Below, piece by piece: positions 33,701 to 42,500 of a DNA stretch of 51,165 bases. Below the pieces are notes generated by a model. It saw nothing but the letters and a program-made list of their open reading frames with translations. It was not told the DNA's origin and searched no databases. A program made the position numbers and the translations under genes. Positions within the stretch are counted from its first letter, which is position 1, and each line of letters opens with the position of its first letter. This DNA is from Gammaproteobacteria bacterium (lineage in GTDB: Bacteria > Pseudomonadota > Gammaproteobacteria > PIWD01), in the NCBI GenBank assembly GCA_003354005.1, contig PIWD01000006.1:1-51165 (forward strand), in the 5' to 3' direction.

Positions 33701-35809
33701 GCAACTAAGTGCTGCGTGAGCGCCAAACAATGATGACGTCAAAAAGTCCGTTGAATAAAATACATTTGATGTTATATCTGGCTTTTTTGCAAACAACACA
33801 GAAGCTTCTGTCGTAAACGATAAGCCAGTATGACCATTCGAAGCAGCATCACTCAACAATGAGTTTTCACAAGGATAATCACTAGCGCCCGTTGATTGAA
33901 AAATCGTGGCACCAAAGTTACCAACCGTGTTGAAGTTAACGTATTTGTGTTTGATTACAGAATTACGAAAATTCTCCTTTAAATCATAATCTACATTGTT
34001 GCCATAAGCATTTAATTTTAAAATCTCATCATCAATTCCGAAACAACGAATAAGGTTTCTGAATGATTTCTCTGTCCCTTTGGTTTTAAAGATATAAACC
34101 AAATTGTTGTAAATGTTTTGATAAATTAAGTTCTTGACATTATATAATTTTTGTTCAAAATCTTTGTCTTCATTTCTGTTCGCGAGTTGCTCTAAGATTG
34201 TTGCATCCAGAAAAATCTCTGGTGCCAACAAACCATGAGATTCAAGCAATTTGTCTGCGAAAGGAAGAGGCTTCTTCCCAAAACTATCATACTGAATTTT
34301 CTTTAATTTTGGCAAAGCCTCAATTTGCAGAAATAATGTATCAAAGTAGCTTGCAATGATTTGAGATAATTCCCACAGTAAGTTTTTATTCTTGCGACGA
34401 TCTTCATCTCTTATCCAATCTGGAAATGAATTATAGATGGCGGCATTGTTCTCATTGTCATAAAAACTGCCTGTTGTTTTCAAAGCGAGAATCTTACTTT
34501 GCACATCCGGATGGAATTCGTACATTATTGGATCTGCAAACTCTGTAACACTCGCAGAAGAAGAAATCATTGCCGAGCTGCCTGTTCCTACTTCACGAGC
34601 ATTTGCATTATATCCAGTCCAATCCCCATTAGACAAACGCCCAGCATAGTCCAACACGACACTATCAACTGAAGAGGTGCCCGTGATGCCTTCGTTAAAC
34701 TTGTAATATACACCCAGCTCTGTATTAGATTTATCTGTATTGGTGCCACCAGCAACTTGTGTGAACCAATGTCGGCCAATCTCACGAGAGGTTCTCGCCA
34801 CCTTCCAAAATCTAAATTCGTCCATGGAAGCTGACAATTTACCATAACTAAGATTTGCGGCTGTGCTGTCGAATGTATTGCCAGAAGGTGTTGTGATCAG
34901 TGATCCGATAGTGGCCACCATCGGGTGATTAACTGCAGCGACAGTTGAGCCACTATTGAAAGAATGATTCAAGTTCCCATCAATGTAAAATTTAACATCA
35001 ATGCCAGAAGCAACAGGCAAAACAGAGACAGCATAATGATGCCAAGCATTGTCAGCGATCGATGCGGTTGTTACATTTTGGTCCCCGACACTGACCTGGG
35101 CGAACCCTGCTGTGCCTGACATATACGTCAAATAGAAAGGACTTGGATCACCATTTGATGTTGAGTTCCCAGAAAGCTCAAGGGTCATTCTGGCATAATC
35201 GTGCGATGACGAAACTGCACCAGTTACCCAAGCATCAAAAATTACTTCATATTCTGAAGATGCGAAAGGAACAAACGCAGCTTTTTTTAACCAAAACTCA
35301 ACTGTGTTCCCCTCTGTTCCGTTAAGCTTCAGATTTGATTCACGGCTAGATGCTGTGTGATAAATATTGTCAACATGCGGACCACCTTTGACAAAGATAT
35401 ACTCAGGCAAAGAAGAGGTCCCATAACCCGACACCTTAGAACCAGCGCTACCCCAACCTTGAGCTGAAAATCTCACATAACCATGTGTGCGAGGATACTC
35501 ATTCTCAAAAATGTACAAATCAAGGCCACGAGAATTGTTGAACCACTCAGTTCGTTCCTTCGAAGAACCATCATACGGAAATGTTTGAAAAACCCTTCTT
35601 AGTGAATCTTCATAGTATTTTTCTGCTGATCCGAACTTCGCAAAATTCTTTGGGTCCGAATAGTCAAGCTTTGGCAGAAACCTTGTTTTTTCCTTGACAA
35701 ATTCATTCACATAGCCTTCTGATTCAATTTCCTTGGCCAGAGTCTGCATCGCGGATGACTCAAGGATTTTGCCAGATTTTTCTCGATTAAATAGATCTTT
35801 TAGAGACAT
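27782..35809 (-). CDS. Giant structural protein with LamG-type domains, 2675 residues
   Basis: One open frame of about 8 kb. Residues 1-100 are mixed helix. About 140-350 form a LamG/concanavalin A-like beta-sandwich ('NAWHHYAVSVLPVASGID', 'VKFYIDGNL', 'SMDEFRFWKVARTSREI'). A second similar unit lies around 690-870 ('NQRWNLSVRLRP', 'RRFYIGAHR', 'SSFMHWRDYLTDAEL'). The rest is long Ser/Thr/Asn-rich sequence. LamG domains bind glycans or proteins, so host-surface binding is possible. It lies between the DNRLRE-like protein and the 303-residue module protein in the baseplate/tail block. No T4 counterpart is evident. Confidence 0.9.
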   Translation of the reverse strand: MSLKDLFNREKSGKILESSAMQTLAKEIESEGYVNEFVKEKTRFLPKLDYSDPKNFAKFGSAEKYYEDSLRRVFQTFPYDGSSKERTEWFNNSRGLDLYIFENEYPRTHGYVRFSAQGWGSAGSKVSGYGTSSLPEYIFVKGGPHVDNIYHTASSRESNLKLNGTEGNTVEFWLKKAAFVPFASSEYEVIFDAWVTGAVSSSHDYARMTLELSGNSTSNGDPSPFYLTYMSGTAGFAQVSVGDQNVTTASIADNAWHHYAVSVLPVASGIDVKFYIDGNLNHSFNSGSTVAAVNHPMVATIGSLITTPSGNTFDSTAANLSYGKLSASMDEFRFWKVARTSREIGRHWFTQVAGGTNTDKSNTELGVYYKFNEGITGTSSVDSVVLDYAGRLSNGDWTGYNANAREVGTGSSAMISSSASVTEFADPIMYEFHPDVQSKILALKTTGSFYDNENNAAIYNSFPDWIRDEDRRKNKNLLWELSQIIASYFDTLFLQIEALPKLKKIQYDSFGKKPLPFADKLLESHGLLAPEIFLDATILEQLANRNEDKDFEQKLYNVKNLIYQNIYNNLVYIFKTKGTEKSFRNLIRCFGIDDEILKLNAYGNNVDYDLKENFRNSVIKHKYVNFNTVGNFGATIFQSTGASDYPCENSLLSDAASNGHTGLSFTTEASVLFAKKPDITSNVFYSTDFLTSSLFGAHAALSCSTDYTFVAEPDSSSFQVFSARDKVESPNVKFILTSSLGGYFPTLTSSLFQDVYDNQRWNLSVRLRPLNYPFGDFASGALSNGYNVEFHGVQTILDEVINKFTVTGAMTADRATAFFNTPRRFYIGAHRTNYTGSVLQSSDARVSSFMHWRDYLTDAELRAHARNPQNFGRSYPFENFSVLHKSIPQNEIPKIDALALNWDFNAVTASDSRGQFDVVDFSSGSTVLPERYGLLSEGLTRNHPGLAKFFVTSSTAVVKTEFLSVAKQQLPETVNSNNMVDILKQDDDLFTRETRPVSHFFAFEKSMYQTISEEMLNFFATIVDFNNLIGDPVNRYRQSYKALGKLRSLFFERVQNTPDVDKYIDYYKWFDGSLNTMLQQLIPASARFASDIRTVIESHVLERNKYWTKFPTLEFKTTTPEAAAAGIGELGYSWKSGSAPIPLTQSLNPVWWKQRAERDNTVLSSSNFVNANKNTIRRIATTNVSGSTFALRNFNRSYRVLANRINPIVSGNAFKPITSGAYQLAQAVNVENKKRSTSSVFFPAPGAPGISSSFGNYFNDYEIVQTSGRSINNRYFVNQSGLTASLVSSSYVSGVLEYAKPARDSHKHVIVERFSAPGGPETAGDHRGGFGLDIEAAEFSRFNSLNLRNLSVRQPLNLLSAERCERFGIRSGAAPIEDGYKTAAAFHKTNRNARWVPRNVGNDGVGAPIAVCRRKYDNWFVQHQIPQSDLNYAWISASTTASKCDYNRFDTDLTVPRSSTGSWLQDSVVFVSASNFVSVNNAGTITFGEDKADTSNADLLHTDFVGLNHHVVSYVTASENHLGLDAFLGITGAANTTFITLGGEGSVSLFNAYLLNHNGPYQYPSWKQVRNGYHPVVRAHRANNIISLHLRNGVPNTLPISNYEWPTKIQHGRSNDGSGLVIADRTIKNFTEAPVSSRYKPVLFGFQIEQDNPVFIQSVYGNNLGKFATRELNDRLGLGSCQQRQVQEEIFDLIRNDRLPSLPGTKFVVYSETVFPRDVNVFLAETRARQVFDFAPWRQVRVQRQQTDATNSQGITIPTSSIWPLDMSDDSTTSKLIGGVDNFDFGERGEGELQNDYSLVTASFDGTNEVIHRVTASATYARRYLAGGNPFGGQSVYLNGASPWDAPTQAGKQPFTVDYGAYRETIRRLGKDFALVPEFRISEHMEFFMETNSGDFLADRNSLFEITGATAGVFNSSHSNFYTTYSHSDFLKYFDIVKEDSEDIGQKESKLTLTCKAYKRFLPYDGAYPVLRTKQLAELFSSSYEPVVRYGLYNGPDDINPSQPIAENRNWRMFLTPFFAPGIMYNTVKSGIAVDYPNYINETINGTIREIRHENNHTGFARLLKDFVEIGQEHPGYCIANTSDGVNSGFNVRVPFEAIVNPSLMLNTPLYDNEPHTCSVLAARTSNRGLAAELTSSHAKTLYERASNNFFAASIDFFLEDGELTAIRSINDDSPSFGEVLDASKNYKMIVSLISPSHIRNAAGAFADSNPGQIHVSGNMYNRPQAFGPPVLHISGASNNAGFAPFTPSYYDGFAEVEILFNPAAAGKFTAAEILAASSVIYRRFVDKRGNGDYDNSANGGNNLNGATAMQISASLNLFDVVKTKRVDKDDLGRVELVTDQNAGSIWTISTKFETPILNFDNAEYPRWSPASAATDWTNVPTIGMWHQLGAVPADASKGVFLELRDETGSAGVESLADLVGMRKGKTRVGKLAKQKKIYEAVVAVPFVVVDGIRKFVPLNGDREVVNQVLRGDTDGIPDSITSMIVAMQKYVIPPRMNFVHFDGQEGRADIKPFVMYFFEFSQEWTQEDVSHFWQNLPPSVGDSYEEQTVSHSFLGNEILGTTYPEKLRWMVFKVKQKASNNYFGKTEFLKQPQQLREISADANDKEKDFPYSYNWPYDYFSIVELIKLDAEVEMKDLAPSPQRIPGTSAQFVGSGGGEAAPQRIPGQLVEFIGE

Positions 35810-35812
35810 AAA

Positions 35813-37264
35813 TTATTCCACACGAAACTTGAATTTTTGCGGAAGGTTCTGATACGAACCATGGTCGTTATACAGAAAACTCAGCTCATACATAAAGCCA
35901 GTCTTCAATAAAGCCATATCCAAATCAAAATAATTTCCCTCTTTATCGTATGATAATTTGGTTTGAAGATCACTGCCTGTTCCAAATCCAATAACTTCCA
36001 AGCCATCCGAAACCCTTTCAAGTCTCCAATAGACATTTCTTATTGTACTAACAGGCGCAGATGTTTTAGCTCTTGTATAAATGGTCGGGTTCCAATTCTT
36101 CTTTCTAGTATATAAACGAAACCGAGCAGTGCCTGGCTTATTATACACTGGTTGCAAGTTCGTAATGTTTGACACATACTCCGGGTGAGGATCCCACTGG
36201 GAGCTGGAGAAAGCTATTGGTGCAAACGAACCTGTAAAATATGTTGTTGAACCACTGAACCATCTATCATAGACAGTGCTAGCAGTTGTTTGAATAGCGA
36301 ATGAGGCAGAATAAATTCCTGTCTTAACCCAACCGCCTGTGACCGGATTGTTCGGAGTCACAGTTGTAATATCTTCGCCGTCACTAGCAGAATTATACAT
36401 CCTAACAAAAATAGGACCGCCGGCAACTCCTGGAATATCAGTCAAAACTCCACGAACAGAATTATACATATAGATTTTATTTAAGTTCCCCGCTGCAGTT
36501 ACTGCTGAGCTACTGAGAAACACATCAGACCTATCATCTAGCACTGAATCGTTCCACCTTGCTTCTATCACTGGTCGTTTGAAGAAAAACTCCGAACCAC
36601 GTCCAAAGAACTTCTTTGTGTAAAAAGAGCCGCTTGTTGTTCCATCTTCGAAGCTGCCAGACATAAAAACACCAACACCGTGATTTTGCCTCTGCTCATC
36701 AGTAGCACGTTCACCGCCGATCCACTCTTCTACCAAGGCTGTAATGTTGAGTTCCACATTCTCAGGACCATCAGCGAATGTATAGGAATATTGTTTTAAG
36801 CTGTTGCCGGACACATGAACCACATCATGATAATCTCCACCCTCTGTTGTCCATACGACTGAGTCAGTTGCGTTAAACCAATTTGTTGTGGTTTCATCAG
36901 AATATTGTTCCATATCAAGACCCCAACCTTCAGTCCAAGATCGAGAGATTGGAATGACACTAACTGTGAAATTCCTTGGCACTGTTTGACCATGGCGCGC
37001 GTTGTACATCCTCAAAAAGAAACTTACGCTGCCCGAGTTTGGAATTGTGCTTGCAACACGATCTGTATCGATCGTATCTGTGTTAAATTTTATTAGTATC
37101 CTGCTTCGTTCGACCGATGCTGTATTTGCTTGTGCCCAAATAGAAAACGTTTCAAGAATATCAGATTGACCCATGTTACCAGATGTGCCGCGAGCAACCA
37201 AATTTGATTTGTAAGCGTTGCTTATTGTTGAGTCTTTGGAGGCATAATATCTCTTAATAGCCAT
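35813..37264 (-). CDS. DNRLRE-like structural protein
   Basis: Protein of 483 residues. The N-terminal 230 residues match the DNRLRE-type pattern: 'YYASKDSTISNAY', then 'SRILIKFNTDTI', 'SFFLRMYNA', 'SVIPISRSWTEG', a Trp/Asp segment and 'LNITALVEEWI'. DNRLRE-like domains are beta-sandwich modules of surface proteins. The C-terminal part is beta-rich. It lies between gp6 and the 2675-residue giant with a one-base overlap and a 3-base gap. Probably a tail or baseplate surface protein; the domain match is by pattern. Confidence 0.85.
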   Translation of the reverse strand: MAIKRYYASKDSTISNAYKSNLVARGTSGNMGQSDILETFSIWAQANTASVERSRILIKFNTDTIDTDRVASTIPNSGSVSFFLRMYNARHGQTVPRNFTVSVIPISRSWTEGWGLDMEQYSDETTTNWFNATDSVVWTTEGGDYHDVVHVSGNSLKQYSYTFADGPENVELNITALVEEWIGGERATDEQRQNHGVGVFMSGSFEDGTTSGSFYTKKFFGRGSEFFFKRPVIEARWNDSVLDDRSDVFLSSSAVTAAGNLNKIYMYNSVRGVLTDIPGVAGGPIFVRMYNSASDGEDITTVTPNNPVTGGWVKTGIYSASFAIQTTASTVYDRWFSGSTTYFTGSFAPIAFSSSQWDPHPEYVSNITNLQPVYNKPGTARFRLYTRKKNWNPTIYTRAKTSAPVSTIRNVYWRLERVSDGLEVIGFGTGSDLQTKLSYDKEGNYFDLDMALLKTGFMYELSFLYNDHGSYQNLPQKFKFRVE

Positions 37265-39069
37265 TATTTCACAGTACCTTTCAAATCTACCAACGGGAAC
37301 CGAATTTCAAAAATTGAATTCTTTGGAACTCTCACAACACGACCGTCCGCCGATGTGTTATCTTCAATGTCGTAATTTATGTCAGAGTAACTATTTCCTG
37401 TTTTGTTCACAATTTTAACGTCTACAACATCTACTATACCGTCTACATCACGAAGTGCTTTAAAAACATCTGTTACAAAAAATGATTCACCAACGTCCTT
37501 TAAAATCTTAAACTCATCAATCAGAGCCAACACTGCATCATTGAGGATATTAAATTTGTTTGTCTTTCGTTCACCAACCACAATAAATTCAACCCCAATG
37601 TTAATGATCTTAGCATCAATTATATCAATAGTATCATTGATCATACGAACATTGTTCAACCACACACGCAGGTTTTCTTTGATTGCTTGATTGGCAGACA
37701 CCAAATTTCCATTTAAATCTTCTGACAAAATGTATAAATTCAAGTTGCGCTTAAATGAGTCATCATCCTGCATGATTGCACAACGCTTTATTTTACCAAA
37801 CTTCGAAGGCATCGAATACACAGCATTAACATAATCTTGTTTTGTCACAGCGCGATTTTGTGCTGCAAATGCGTCCTTTGCTAAAATCTTGATTTCTTCT
37901 GTGCTTGGGAGACTTATGTCACCTACGATCTTTTCTTCATTGTTGACTTCTAAAGTCCCCAAAACAAAATTAACCAAATCCTGCCTTTGATTTACCGCAT
38001 CCAAACTGTCATTAAACGCCATAAGCGGTGTCACCACGTTCTTTATAGCACCGACACCAGCATTTACGTTCTCTTCAGTATTTTGTCTGTACACAATTCT
38101 CAAACTAGTATTCGCTGGCGTAACACCGAACTTGGATGTTGAAACTAACTTTGTTGGATCGAAAGCTGGATCAGTCACATGACTTCTGCCATGCTGTTTT
38201 AAAACAACACTCGACGGGTCTACAACCGAATCTGTTGTTAGTTCCGATTCTGAACCATACCCAAACTGTAAAAACGTTGCGCCCTGCTCCTGCTCCACCA
38301 CGAACCGCCTTGGCGCCGGCGAAGCTTTGAGCAAACTCGGCACTGTATCACTGCTATTTTCTGTTCTGTTTGTGATCTCTTTGAAGATTATATTCTGCGA
38401 TAAATAATCTACCTCAAAGTACTCGTTGCCTTCTGAATCTACAACTGATACTATCTCTGTTATGTTATTTCCTTGTATCTCTAGCTTTAAAAATCTCTCA
38501 AATGCCCCAACTGTTACAATCGTTTCAACCAACTCCCCAGAAACAACTTGACCTTGTGCTTTTATCGCAAAATACGTAGGTGCACCAGTCTCAGCATTAA
38601 CTCTTGCTACAACCACTTCGTTTGAACCGTCTGAAAAGTTCAAATCCTCAGTCAAAGTAAATAATGCTCCCGAGTCAGCTGAAAACTTTGAACCCTTCAG
38701 TAAGGTTGGAATGTAATCCGTGTCTGGGCCAATGCCTGTTGTCAATGCTGGGACTAAAACAAAAAATGTGCAAGTTCCAAAAGACGAAGGTGCATTCTGG
38801 AATCTGAAACCTGATTGTTTCGCATGCATTACGACATTGTTGAATTCTACGGCTGTATCTGCAAAACTTTCATTTGCTTGATAATCAAGATAAAAAGATA
38901 GAATATCCCCGACATAAGCGACAGTATCAAGCATCAGCGACCCAAAGCCCGCCTCGTTAAAGTCTTTGTATGTATCGGGATAATATCTTCTTGCGTACTC
39001 AACCAAATCATTACGAATTGTAGAAAAATCACGAGAAGTATATTTGATTGACGGCGTATTCTTGGCCAT
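37264..39069 (-). CDS. 6: Baseplate wedge protein (T4 gp6-like)
   Basis: Protein of 601 residues (T4 gp6 is 660). The N-terminus 'IKYTSRDFSTIRNDLVEYAR' followed by 'DFNEAGFGSLMLDTVAYVGD' is the classic start of gp6/baseplate J-type proteins. Later stretches such as 'AAQNRAVTKQDYVNAVYSMP' fit the family as well. gp6 forms the ring-building wedge clamp of the baseplate. It lies next to gp25, as expected for T4-like wedge genes. Shine-Dalgarno GAGGA lies in the 27-base gap before ATG 39069. Confidence 0.93.
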   Translation of the reverse strand: MAKNTPSIKYTSRDFSTIRNDLVEYARRYYPDTYKDFNEAGFGSLMLDTVAYVGDILSFYLDYQANESFADTAVEFNNVVMHAKQSGFRFQNAPSSFGTCTFFVLVPALTTGIGPDTDYIPTLLKGSKFSADSGALFTLTEDLNFSDGSNEVVVARVNAETGAPTYFAIKAQGQVVSGELVETIVTVGAFERFLKLEIQGNNITEIVSVVDSEGNEYFEVDYLSQNIIFKEITNRTENSSDTVPSLLKASPAPRRFVVEQEQGATFLQFGYGSESELTTDSVVDPSSVVLKQHGRSHVTDPAFDPTKLVSTSKFGVTPANTSLRIVYRQNTEENVNAGVGAIKNVVTPLMAFNDSLDAVNQRQDLVNFVLGTLEVNNEEKIVGDISLPSTEEIKILAKDAFAAQNRAVTKQDYVNAVYSMPSKFGKIKRCAIMQDDDSFKRNLNLYILSEDLNGNLVSANQAIKENLRVWLNNVRMINDTIDIIDAKIINIGVEFIVVGERKTNKFNILNDAVLALIDEFKILKDVGESFFVTDVFKALRDVDGIVDVVDVKIVNKTGNSYSDINYDIEDNTSADGRVVRVPKNSIFEIRFPLVDLKGTVK

Positions 39070-39096
39070 TTTTGTTCCTCGTTAGTATCTCACTAA

Positions 39097-39507
39097 TTAG
39101 AGGAAAGTGTCTGATTCAGGAACTGTTATGTTAAGGACTTCATCTTGGCTAAGTGGGAGAATTAAATACTTTATTCTTAGGCCAAAGGCATTCTCTCGGT
39201 TGATAGAATCGAAGACTGCATCATCGGGACCAATTGCTACATCTGTCACCTCTATAAAGGGCATATATTTATTAACTTGCGAATGAATTCTTGCAGATAA
39301 TGCAGAGTGCGTTATGGTTGTATTCGGTTCATGAAGAAATGCCATGATACCAACACCAAAATCAGGATCCATCATTCTCTCCCCAGGTGATGTCAAAATC
39401 AGATTTTTTAAGTTCTGTTGTATTGTATCCTCAAGTGTCTTATTGAGCTTATAAACACCATCAACATCGTCAATAACCAAAGGTAATTTAACACTTACAC
39501 CAGACAT
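39097..39507 (-). CDS. 25: Baseplate wedge protein (T4 gp25-like)
   Basis: Protein of 136 residues, matching T4 gp25 (132). The signature 'NLKNLILTSPGERMMDPDFG' followed by 'VGIMAFLHEPN' is typical of the GPW/gp25 family. gp25 is a baseplate component close to the inner core and contacts the gp6 wedge. The C-terminal 'FGLRIKYLILP' strand and Val/Thr-rich end also fit. The start overlaps the end of the 2257-residue gene by one base; gp6 follows downstream. Confidence 0.94.
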   Translation of the reverse strand: MSGVSVKLPLVIDDVDGVYKLNKTLEDTIQQNLKNLILTSPGERMMDPDFGVGIMAFLHEPNTTITHSALSARIHSQVNKYMPFIEVTDVAIGPDDAVFDSINRENAFGLRIKYLILPLSQDEVLNITVPESDTFL

Positions 39508-42500
39508 TATTCATCCTCCTCACACACAGGCTTTTCAGTTTCAAGTGGCTCTTCTTCTCCTGTTCTGCAGACCCGCTTGGTAAGCTCACCAGATAATTCG
39601 GGGACAGAGAGCGATGCCATTCCCATTGGCCCCAAGAAATTATCATAATCACCATTTCTGAAGTGTTCGAACACCCTGGGAATATCCGGGAATCCTGTTG
39701 GCCAACCCGTTGCAAGCGCATACCCAATATCATAAGGTAAAGCTGTACTAATTGGTCTTATTTTACAACTTGAATCATCTTTGAGTTTAGAATGTGCGAC
39801 AGATTCCCATGTCAAACTATCAATTTGATCTGCATCATACATTTCTTTCATCTGCTTGTAAGCCGGGTCTGTTCCTTTGCCAATACCTCGAACCATTGTA
39901 TAGACCGCCCTTTCAGCCATCTTGGGTAATTGGAAAAAGAAGTCTTCCAGAATCCCTCCTAGCTCTCCCATCAAATCTGAATTTGGCCCTTCTGTTGTCA
40001 TGCTGTTATTCATAGCTCGGGCCAATTCATCATTCGCTGCGTCAACTGGTGTTGAGCCAAAAGGTTTTGTATCTTGTAAGATTGTCGACAGTCTTTTTAT
40101 AGTCAACTTTGTCGCTCCGAATATATTATCAAGCGACGTATTCGAACTAAACGCGACTATGCTATATGTTGATAACAAACTAACCAATCGATCAATGGGA
40201 AACACAAACTCCACTAGGAACCTTGTGTCCTCAGACGCAAAAAGGTTATTCATAAGTCTTGGTCTATAACATTGCTCCCAAGTGTTATCAAGATTTGTAA
40301 AATCAATTTCTCTTGTATCATGCTCAATTTGAACCAATGGTATAGAATAATAAGTTTTCTCGCCGCCTGGGTCTCTGACAAAAGCTTTCTCACGCAAAGA
40401 CATCTGCTGGATTCCTTCAGATTCTATATTATGATTCACATAACTATTGAAACCTGTCTTTGACGGCATATAATACACCAACCTCAATCCAAATTTGAGA
40501 TTTTCGGAATCAAAAATATCTCTTCGTCGTCCTGCTTCATCCAAACGCTCTTGTGCCAATGCAAGCTGATCTGCAAATGTAAACTGCCTATGCAAACCAA
40601 TCTGTCTGTTTACCACTCTTTCTGATGCCAATCTATAATTCGCAAATAATGCTTCATTGATTTCAAATGTCATAAAGGCTTCGGCGCCACCTTCGTTAAC
40701 AACAATAGAGTTTCGTCTGAAAGCTGGTGCATTCTCCATAAAATTTTGAACTGTTGTTAATCCTGGGACTGTCGCGCCGTTCAATCTTTTCACATAAGAC
40801 GACTCAGAACCTTTAAATTGTACACGCTCTGCGGCGTTCGCAGGAGAGACTAAGTTCAATTGAGGAATCGGCAATCTTTCTAGACGAACAAATTCTTCAG
40901 CTGGCTCACCAGGTATTGGTTCTGTTCGGACTCTGCCCTTTAATATTCTTCTAACCTTCCTATAATTTGCATGTGGTGGCAAACTCCTAAAGAGCCACGT
41001 TGGATCATCATTGAAAACAGCACCGTTTGTAAGAAATTCATCTGAATCGCCGAGCACACCTGCTCTTTGGTCTGTGTCTGCGTCATACCAATTTACATAT
41101 TCAGAATAAGTCCATGTATGAAATGTAGTTTGGATGACTTCTTCTAACCTAGAAATTCCCAACCTTTCTAGTGATGAGAAGAAGTCATCTTCAGTCAAAC
41201 CAATGGCGATATTTGATGGTTGACCATCACTATCAAAATCAGAAACGTTATTCAACAAATCATCAATATCCGACTCGTTAAATGTTGTTTCGTCTATTAT
41301 CAACGCAAAATAGTCAGTTCGTTCGTTCGGGCGGATCTCTGGTGCTGTCCTTATCCTCGTTCTCTCTACATCATTCCATGTATCTTGTAACTGCACATCT
41401 TCGATTGGGGGAGCTGGCTGGCCTTCTCTCGGAAGCGCCTCGACTCGCCCAACAAATTTTTGTTGATCATCCAAAGTAAACTTTCTTCCAAGATTCTCGT
41501 GATCCAACGTTTCCGAAACAAGAAAAAATTCATCCATTGTTTTTCGTACGACAAATTTAACATGCAACGCTGGCGCGGGCTCAAACTGCAAACCACCCAC
41601 TTGGTGTGCAACATTAAGAAACTCTTGAAGTTCAGGAATCGAAACAACACCTTTCAGCTCTTCTGGCGCATCGACTGTTGGATTTACTCTAAGATATTTC
41701 TCCAACAGAAAACCACCCTTCTCTCTTAGTTGATTGATTTTACCCACAGGAATTAACCGTTCACGAGCGTTAGGCACAAAGATCCTTTGCGGGTCAGTAT
41801 GTACGTGCCTTGGCTGGCCAAGCATTCCAAACTTTGGAAACTTCATCCCCGAACCGAAAATCAAGTCAGATTGCTCTGGCAACTTGACCAGTTCTTCTTG
41901 AATCATCTTCGTTAAAGCGATAAAGCCATCATTCCTGTTTTGACTACCAATAAACCGAAGAGCTTCTGTCTTTACCACATTTTGCACAAAATCTATTCCA
42001 AGCTCTTTGTTCATGCGACGTACAATGTCTTTAAGTAAAAATTGAAGGACAAATTCCTCCTTCGCTATCGCGCGAACACTAAATTGTGAAAATGGGAAAA
42101 TGCCCTTCAAGACAAATTCTAAGACATAAAGCCTAACCAAAATCTTCACAGCGGATGTTAACGTCGCATTCTCCATCGGGCTCATTTTAGAAAAGTCTCT
42201 ATTTTGTGGTTGATTCTCTGGCAAACATTGAGCCTTGTCTTGCTCCTCTTTTACTTCCTTTTTGATTTCCTCCATGTTGAGCAAACCTGGATTCTTTTTG
42301 AAGCAATTTGTTTCTGGGATGAATATGTTCTCTGACTTCAGACGCTTATCCAAATTTGATAGATTGCTTGGATCAAAGAATGGAGACTCGACGATCAAAG
42401 TGTTTATAGATTCAATCAACCCTTTCTCTACATCAAGGTATCCAACCTGCTCAATATATTCTCTAAGCGGATTTGACAAGAAATTTATCAATGGCCCGCT

